This document shows, in pieces, positions 33,926 through 38,200 of a DNA stretch of 38,200 nt (positions are counted from its first letter, which is position 1; every line of letters begins with the position of its first letter). The stretch is from an uncultured Corynebacterium sp. (GTDB lineage Bacteria; Actinomycetota; Actinomycetes; Mycobacteriales; Mycobacteriaceae): NCBI GenBank assembly GCA_943914355.1, contig CALUBS010000021.1, forward strand, positions 1-38,200. The letters run 5' to 3'. Position numbers and translations under genes: made by a program. The notes under the pieces are model-generated. The model ran no database searches. It was not told the origin of the DNA and saw only the letters and a list, made by a program, of their open reading frames with translations.

Positions 33926-35666
33926 GAGAATTATCCTTCACAGGCTTGAGGCGGATTATTTGGTCTGCGCCTTGGATTGACTCCGGTTTGTGGGCTATGA
34001 CCAAGACGGTCTTGTCTCTTACGAGTGTGGCCAGAGCCGCTTGAATTTCTGCTTCGCAGTCAGGATCGGTTGCCGCAGTAGCTTCATCCAGGATCAAGAT
34101 TGGGGCATTGGTAATAATTGCCCGGGCAATAGAAATGCGTTGCTGTTGTCCACCGGATAAAGAGATGTTCTCACCAACAACGGTGTCGAGCCCAGCTGGT
34201 AAAGCGCGAATATCAGCAGCTATGTGCGCGGCCTCTGCTGCTTGCCAGATTTCTTCATCGCGAGCTTCTGGGCGTGCAAGGCGAATGTTTTCCCGAATAC
34301 TCATGCGCAGTAAGTGAGGATCTTGTAAGACAAAAGCCACAGTGCGGTACAAACTGTCGAAAGTGAGATCACGGATATCCACGTTGTTGATAGTGATTGT
34401 GCCCGAATCTGGATCCTGGAAACGCGCCAGCATCGTTGCTGCTGTGGATTTGCCAGACCCGGAGGGGCCAATCAATGCCGTGACAGTGCCTGCGTTTAAT
34501 TGCGCAGAAAAGTCTTGGAGGACTGGTGTGTCTGGGGCGTAGCTAAAGCTGACCTTGTGGAATTCCACCTCCATGTCTTGACTACTGGCATCGAGGCTCT
34601 TTGAGCCTTCATTCACGTGGGAAATTGTCATGACTTCATCGAGGCGCAACGCCGCATTGCCAGCGAGCTGGTAAGACCACATCATGCGGCCGACGGTTTG
34701 AATCGTGCCTGGGATCACCAGTGCAATCAACGTTGTGGCGATGACTTCAGCAACCGTGACATAGTCCCCGGCTATTAGCAGAGAACCGACTCCTATATTG
34801 ATAAGGATGAGCACGGGAACCGCCACCACGGATTCTGAAATTGCGCTAACGCGAAGAAGCGGACGTACCCACTCGTAATAGAAGATAGCGAATTGTTTAG
34901 CAGCTTCGCGGTACCGAGCGTGGGCTTTGCCAACGGTGCCGAAAGCCTTGACGACGGAAATACCTTCGGAGAACTCCACTGCAGTGGCAGAAACCTCTCC
35001 AAGATAATCGTCCATTTCCGCAGTTTTTGTGCCCATATCTTTCATTGAATACGCCTGGATTGCTAGGAAAATGGGCACAGTGACAATAGAAAGTAGGCCA
35101 AGGCGCCAATCCAAGATAAAGGCATAAACTAGAAGCGCAAGAGGCGTGAAGATTGCGGCAACTTGCTCTACAGGAGCATGGGCTGTCAGGGTGTGCAGAG
35201 TTAGCGTATCGTCCTCGACTGCTTTGCGGACTTTGCCGGAATTAGTCTGGCTAAACCAAGACAGCGGTGCTTTCGCAATAGCGGTAATAATTCGGCGCCG
35301 GTTGATCCCCACCAGCTTTGCGTCAGCGAAGTGGGTGATCGTAAGGGCAAGGAAATAGAAGAATAGCTGGCCCAAAAATGCTGCAAGGAGCCATTTCACA
35401 ATGGACGCGACGTCATCAGTATTGCCGTCGATTAGAGCATTTCCCAGTGCCACCAACGCGACGTAGGGTGCTACGGCGAGTACCGAGGATATAAGCGCGA
35501 GAAACTGTGCGAAGTAGATGGTTGTTTGCACTGGGGCCAGTAGCTTTTTTAGAGCGACCTGGCCGGCTTTTTGTTTTGCGCGAGCCTCTTCTTCCGGTGA
35601 CGCACCGTGTGATTCTGGCGCGTGGGTTCCGCTTGATTCTGTGGAACTTTGTTTTACCTCAGACAT
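33918..35666 (-). CDS. ABC half-transporter 1 (exporter fold, fused membrane and ATPase domains)
   Basis: 582 codons. A hydrophilic N-terminal extension of about 40 residues (SSTESSGTHAPESHGASPEEEARAK) precedes six membrane helices (about 48-325) and a nucleotide-binding domain: Walker A GPSGSGKS (400-407), signature LSGGQQQR (503-510), Walker B ILILDEATAATD (523-534) and switch VIAHK. The D-loop reads AATD in place of SALD. The gene begins 7 nt after the fused ECF ATPase gene and overlaps half-transporter 2 by 8 bp. It is therefore part of the ECF operon and probably the partner of half-transporter 2. Confidence 0.9.
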   Translation of the reverse strand: MSEVKQSSTESSGTHAPESHGASPEEEARAKQKAGQVALKKLLAPVQTTIYFAQFLALISSVLAVAPYVALVALGNALIDGNTDDVASIVKWLLAAFLGQLFFYFLALTITHFADAKLVGINRRRIITAIAKAPLSWFSQTNSGKVRKAVEDDTLTLHTLTAHAPVEQVAAIFTPLALLVYAFILDWRLGLLSIVTVPIFLAIQAYSMKDMGTKTAEMDDYLGEVSATAVEFSEGISVVKAFGTVGKAHARYREAAKQFAIFYYEWVRPLLRVSAISESVVAVPVLILINIGVGSLLIAGDYVTVAEVIATTLIALVIPGTIQTVGRMMWSYQLAGNAALRLDEVMTISHVNEGSKSLDASSQDMEVEFHKVSFSYAPDTPVLQDFSAQLNAGTVTALIGPSGSGKSTAATMLARFQDPDSGTITINNVDIRDLTFDSLYRTVAFVLQDPHLLRMSIRENIRLARPEARDEEIWQAAEAAHIAADIRALPAGLDTVVGENISLSGGQQQRISIARAIITNAPILILDEATAATDPDCEAEIQAALATLVRDKTVLVIAHKPESIQGADQIIRLKPVKDNSHV

Positions 35667-35673
35667 TTCTTTC

Positions 35674-37143
35674 TCAATTCTTGTTGATGTCAGTCATATC
35701 GATGATTCTGGTGACTGATTCTTGGATGAATTCGTGGTCATGGGTGATAACGATGACCACTGCGCCGCTTGCTGCAAGAGAGCGAAGCAGCGCAGAGATG
35801 GATTGCAGTTGGCGCCAGCCCACCCCAGAGGTAGGTTCATCGAAGATGTAGACCTCTGCTTGCTCGGCTTGGGCTGAAGCTATGGCTAAGCGTTGCCGTT
35901 GCCCACCGGACAGAGACTGCGGATGCCGTTGGGCCATCTCTTCCAGATCGAGGCGATGGAGAATCTCGTTGACATCGATGTGGTCCCGCTTCTTCTTTGC
36001 CAGTCCGAGCGTGACCTCTTCTTCGGTGGTGGCAGCGAATAGCTGGCGGCCAACATCCTGCATCACCATGTACGCGCTGCGCCTCCGAGCTGCTGCTCCT
36101 ACTCGTTTGCTGTTCAAACGGAGACTACCGCCGCGTTTGGGAGAAGCAAGACCACAAATGATCCTGGCGAGGGTGGTTTTGCCTACACCGTTGGGCCCGA
36201 TTAAGGCGGTGACTTCGCCGCTGGGGAAAAATGCGTGGTCAATGTTTAGCACCTCATGCGTGCCATAAGAAAAACGGATATCGCTTAACTCGAGTCCGCT
36301 CCAGTGGGGATCGGCGTTTTCGGGCGTGAGTGGTCCCGGCACGCTCGCGGGCAGGGGAACGTGGTGCAGACTGCGCAACCCCAATTGTTTGCGTTTGGGT
36401 TCGTCTAAGGCATAAAACTCCTCAGCGTGGAAACTCCGCGCTATTTTTCCCTGAGTCAAGTAAATAACTTGGTCAGCGATATCTTTTAAGAAAAAGAGGC
36501 GGTGATCCGCGATAATGATCGTTGTACCTAATTCCTTCAAGCGGTGTAGCACGCGTGCAAGAATATCGATGCTTTCCATGGAGAGATTGGAAGTGGGTTC
36601 ATCGAGAAGCACGAGACTGCCCGGGGAGACAAGCGCGCATGCGCATGCCACGGTTTGTAACTGTCCACCGGATAATTCTTTGAATCGCCGGCCCCGAAGA
36701 TCGTTAATGCCTAGCAACTCGACCGCTGATTGAATCCTCGACTCAATTTCTGCGGGATCCATACCAAGGTTTTCTAGCCCGAAGGCTAATTCTGCATTGA
36801 CACTTTCAGTGAAAAACTGCGTCCGTGGATTCTGGAATACTGAGGCGCTGAACTCGATGGCGCGGGACAGCGGTTCCTGCGCAGGGTTAAAAGCCTGGTC
36901 ATCCTTTGTAATAGTGATGGTGCCTAGTAGCTCTCCTGGATTGAAATGGGGGATGAGTCCGTTGATCAACTTGAGTACCGTGGACTTTCCCGATCCGGAA
37001 TCACCGGTAATCAGTAGGCACTGTCCTGGAGAGACAGAAAAAGACACATCAGATACACCTTGAATGCCTGGCCGAGCGCCCAATGGATATGTAAAAGAAA
37101 CGTTATGGGCGTTTACACTGGTTGCGATACTGCGTTCGTTCAT
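35674..37143 (-). CDS. fused double ECF ATPase (EcfA1-EcfA2 type)
   Basis: 489 codons with two ABC ATPase domains in one chain. Domain 1: Walker A GDSGSGKS (47-54), signature LSGGQLQT (157-164), Walker B LVLLDE (177-182), switch IADHR. Domain 2: Walker A GPNGVGKT (316-323), signature LSGGQRQR (411-418), Walker B VYIFDE (431-436), switch VITHDH. Both keep catalytic glutamates. The D-loop of domain 2 is SGVGW rather than SALD, and signature 1 is slightly unusual (QLQT), so the two sites may be unequal. ECF modules pair such ATPases with EcfT and an S component for vitamin or metal uptake. It overlaps the ecfT gene by 4 bp. Confidence 0.9.
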   Translation of the reverse strand: MNERSIATSVNAHNVSFTYPLGARPGIQGVSDVSFSVSPGQCLLITGDSGSGKSTVLKLINGLIPHFNPGELLGTITITKDDQAFNPAQEPLSRAIEFSASVFQNPRTQFFTESVNAELAFGLENLGMDPAEIESRIQSAVELLGINDLRGRRFKELSGGQLQTVACACALVSPGSLVLLDEPTSNLSMESIDILARVLHRLKELGTTIIIADHRLFFLKDIADQVIYLTQGKIARSFHAEEFYALDEPKRKQLGLRSLHHVPLPASVPGPLTPENADPHWSGLELSDIRFSYGTHEVLNIDHAFFPSGEVTALIGPNGVGKTTLARIICGLASPKRGGSLRLNSKRVGAAARRRSAYMVMQDVGRQLFAATTEEEVTLGLAKKKRDHIDVNEILHRLDLEEMAQRHPQSLSGGQRQRLAIASAQAEQAEVYIFDEPTSGVGWRQLQSISALLRSLAASGAVVIVITHDHEFIQESVTRIIDMTDINKN

Positions 37144-37865
37144 AAGTGGACCTCCGTGGGAAGCCAGACAGAGGCAACAACGAGGCCCAACCCAGCTATT
37201 GCAGTTGCATCGACAAGCTTGAAGGAAAGATCGGCGGTGGTGGTTGGACTTGTGGGTCCTCCCAATCCGCGGACAAGAGCAGAGGCAGCGAGCTCATCAC
37301 CAGCGCGGACAACGGCGCCTAACAAGGGGATGATCAGCATCGCGGACGATTGTGTGGGCTGTGTGAACCAGCTTTTTACTCCGGGTTGGAGGCCACGAAG
37401 GACCATGGCATCGCGGATGGCTTTGGCTTCTGCCACGATGATCGGCAAAACGCGCAGGAATACCGCCGGTGGAATGGTGGCCCAGCCTGGTAAACGCAGG
37501 TCCCGCAGTGCTGAGGTCAACGTGGATGGTGTGAGAGTGAGCAAGCCGAATGCGCCGATGGACATGCTGATGACAAAACGGCTTAGCCACGAAAAAACTG
37601 CCGCCGAAAAAGCGAAAAATGTGGAGCCAGGAAGCTGTAAAAGGCCCCAATACCCTAGATAGGATAATGCAAAAGAGCACAGGCAAATAAGACCATAGTG
37701 TGGCTTTACTGTAGCTAGTGCGATGGAGCTGAAGGCGATAGAAATCAGCAGCGTCGGTAGGTGGCCGTGGCTGAGAGCTACCGCATTGATTACTAGAACA
37801 GAAAGCAGCACGGTCCGTGGATCGATCGAAGGTCGACGAAGCACGCCCTGTTTTCGCAGGCTCAC
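37140..37865 (-). CDS. ecfT: ECF transporter transmembrane component EcfT
   Basis: 241 codons. Several hydrophobic helices lie at about 17-50, 52-78, 80-110 and 215-235. The two cytoplasmic coupling helices that bind the ATPases are visible: AEAKAIRDAMVLRGLQPG (about 143-160) and AASALVRGLGGP (about 194-205), each with the conserved Ala-x-x-x-Arg-Gly. This is the EcfT/CbiQ family. It overlaps the S-component gene by 4 bp upstream and the ATPase gene by 4 bp downstream, so it is firmly inside the operon. Confidence 0.9.
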   Translation of the reverse strand: MSLRKQGVLRRPSIDPRTVLLSVLVINAVALSHGHLPTLLISIAFSSIALATVKPHYGLICLCSFALSYLGYWGLLQLPGSTFFAFSAAVFSWLSRFVISMSIGAFGLLTLTPSTLTSALRDLRLPGWATIPPAVFLRVLPIIVAEAKAIRDAMVLRGLQPGVKSWFTQPTQSSAMLIIPLLGAVVRAGDELAASALVRGLGGPTSPTTTADLSFKLVDATAIAGLGLVVASVWLPTEVHL

Positions 37866-38159
37866 AGGAGGCCAGCGCTTTCAAAGTGTTTGCGGCTGAC
37901 GCGAACTCCGACCTTTCCTCCGATAAAGCCGACGATGAGCGCACAAATGGCCAGTACTCCAATGGTCCATGGCTGGAAGATATCCGACATAGCATCGGCG
38001 TATTCTTGGCCCATTTGGTCTGCGATATCGACGTAGTATGAGTCCGTATCCAGGATTAGCGGGATAAAAGGCAAAGAAACCCAGGCACAGAAGACGCCAT
38101 AGGCAATAGGGAAGGACTTGGCAATCCCGAGGTGGCTTTTTGTGAGGTTGCGTCCACTA
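37862..38159 (-). pseudogene. truncated ECF substrate-binding (S) component, MptD family
   Basis: The readable part has about 98 codons, from SGRNLTKSHLGIAKSFPIAYGVF through FIPLILDTDSYYVDIADQMGQEY to the basic tail GGKVGVRVSRKHFESAGLL. It matches the C-terminal half of MptD/Trep_Strep-type S components, including the DSYY, the MG-EY pattern and the basic C-terminus. Upstream the frame turns hydrophilic (GAHRQLQIHH) and meets TAA at 38192-38194, so the N-terminal membrane helices are missing in this frame. I saw no other frame that restores them before the window edge. A TTG at 38074 could start a 70-residue product. A disruption by insertion or deletion near 38155 is the simplest reading, but the rest lies beyond the window. 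Confidence 0.65.
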
Positions 38160-38200
38160 GTGTGGTGTATCTGTAACTGACGGTGGGCCCCTTATGAATG

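Overview
The window reads as a chromosomal segment of a Corynebacterium. The gene order rpf1 / cold-shock gene / serC / gltA / fkpA / DUF485-mctC matches, from memory, the block around gltA in C. glutamicum. Other actinobacterial markers are SepH, an XPB-type helicase, DUF1906, DUF3239, DUF2771 and DUF3027. Recognisable GlxR, RamB and AmtR motifs and many leaderless starts point the same way. I cannot name the species.

Layout. The window opens in the 3' end of a 5S rRNA gene and its terminator (1-124). A small accessory patch follows: an uncharacterised helical protein (160-1341) and a RelB/RelE-type toxin-antitoxin pair (1478-1961). A tight minus-strand operon (6299-2021) encodes a helicase-associated protein, the XPB helicase and a DUF3239 membrane protein. 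Bases 6365-9910 hold a small conserved protein, the secreted muralytic factor Rpf1, a cold-shock-domain protein, DUF2771, a lipoprotein of the glutaminyl-cyclotransferase family and DUF3027. A purine-type permease, a TrmH-like methyltransferase, DUF6928 and sepH come next. The central-metabolism block follows: serC, gltA, fkpA, an aldo/keto reductase, and DUF485-mctC for monocarboxylate uptake. Cell-envelope genes come after it: a beta-lactamase-like lipoprotein, a Tat-exported DUF1906 protein and an OsmC protein. A three-gene ABC importer of the ferric-iron type (26497-22812, minus) is divergent from amtB-glnK (26807-28495), which carries an AmtR box.

From 28.5 to 32.2 kb the sequence is decayed and mosaic. 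It holds unassigned DNA, a lone exported protein, the 22-codon tail of a lost gene, duplicated ends resembling an IS3-type element, two tiny membrane proteins, a nested hairpin, DUF2871 and an MFS efflux pseudogene. From 38.16 down to 32.15 kb (minus) lies a five-gene ECF/ABC cluster: a truncated MptD-type S component, EcfT, a fused double EcfA ATPase and two half-size exporter-fold ABC proteins.

Most interesting points. GlnK has Phe at position 51, where PII proteins normally carry the modified Tyr, and no glnD follows it, although an AmtR box is intact upstream of amtB. The ECF cluster has a disrupted substrate-binding subunit next to two exporter-fold ABC proteins. The lipoprotein after mctC carries degenerate serine beta-lactamase motifs. 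No CRISPR array, complete prophage or complete insertion sequence was seen.
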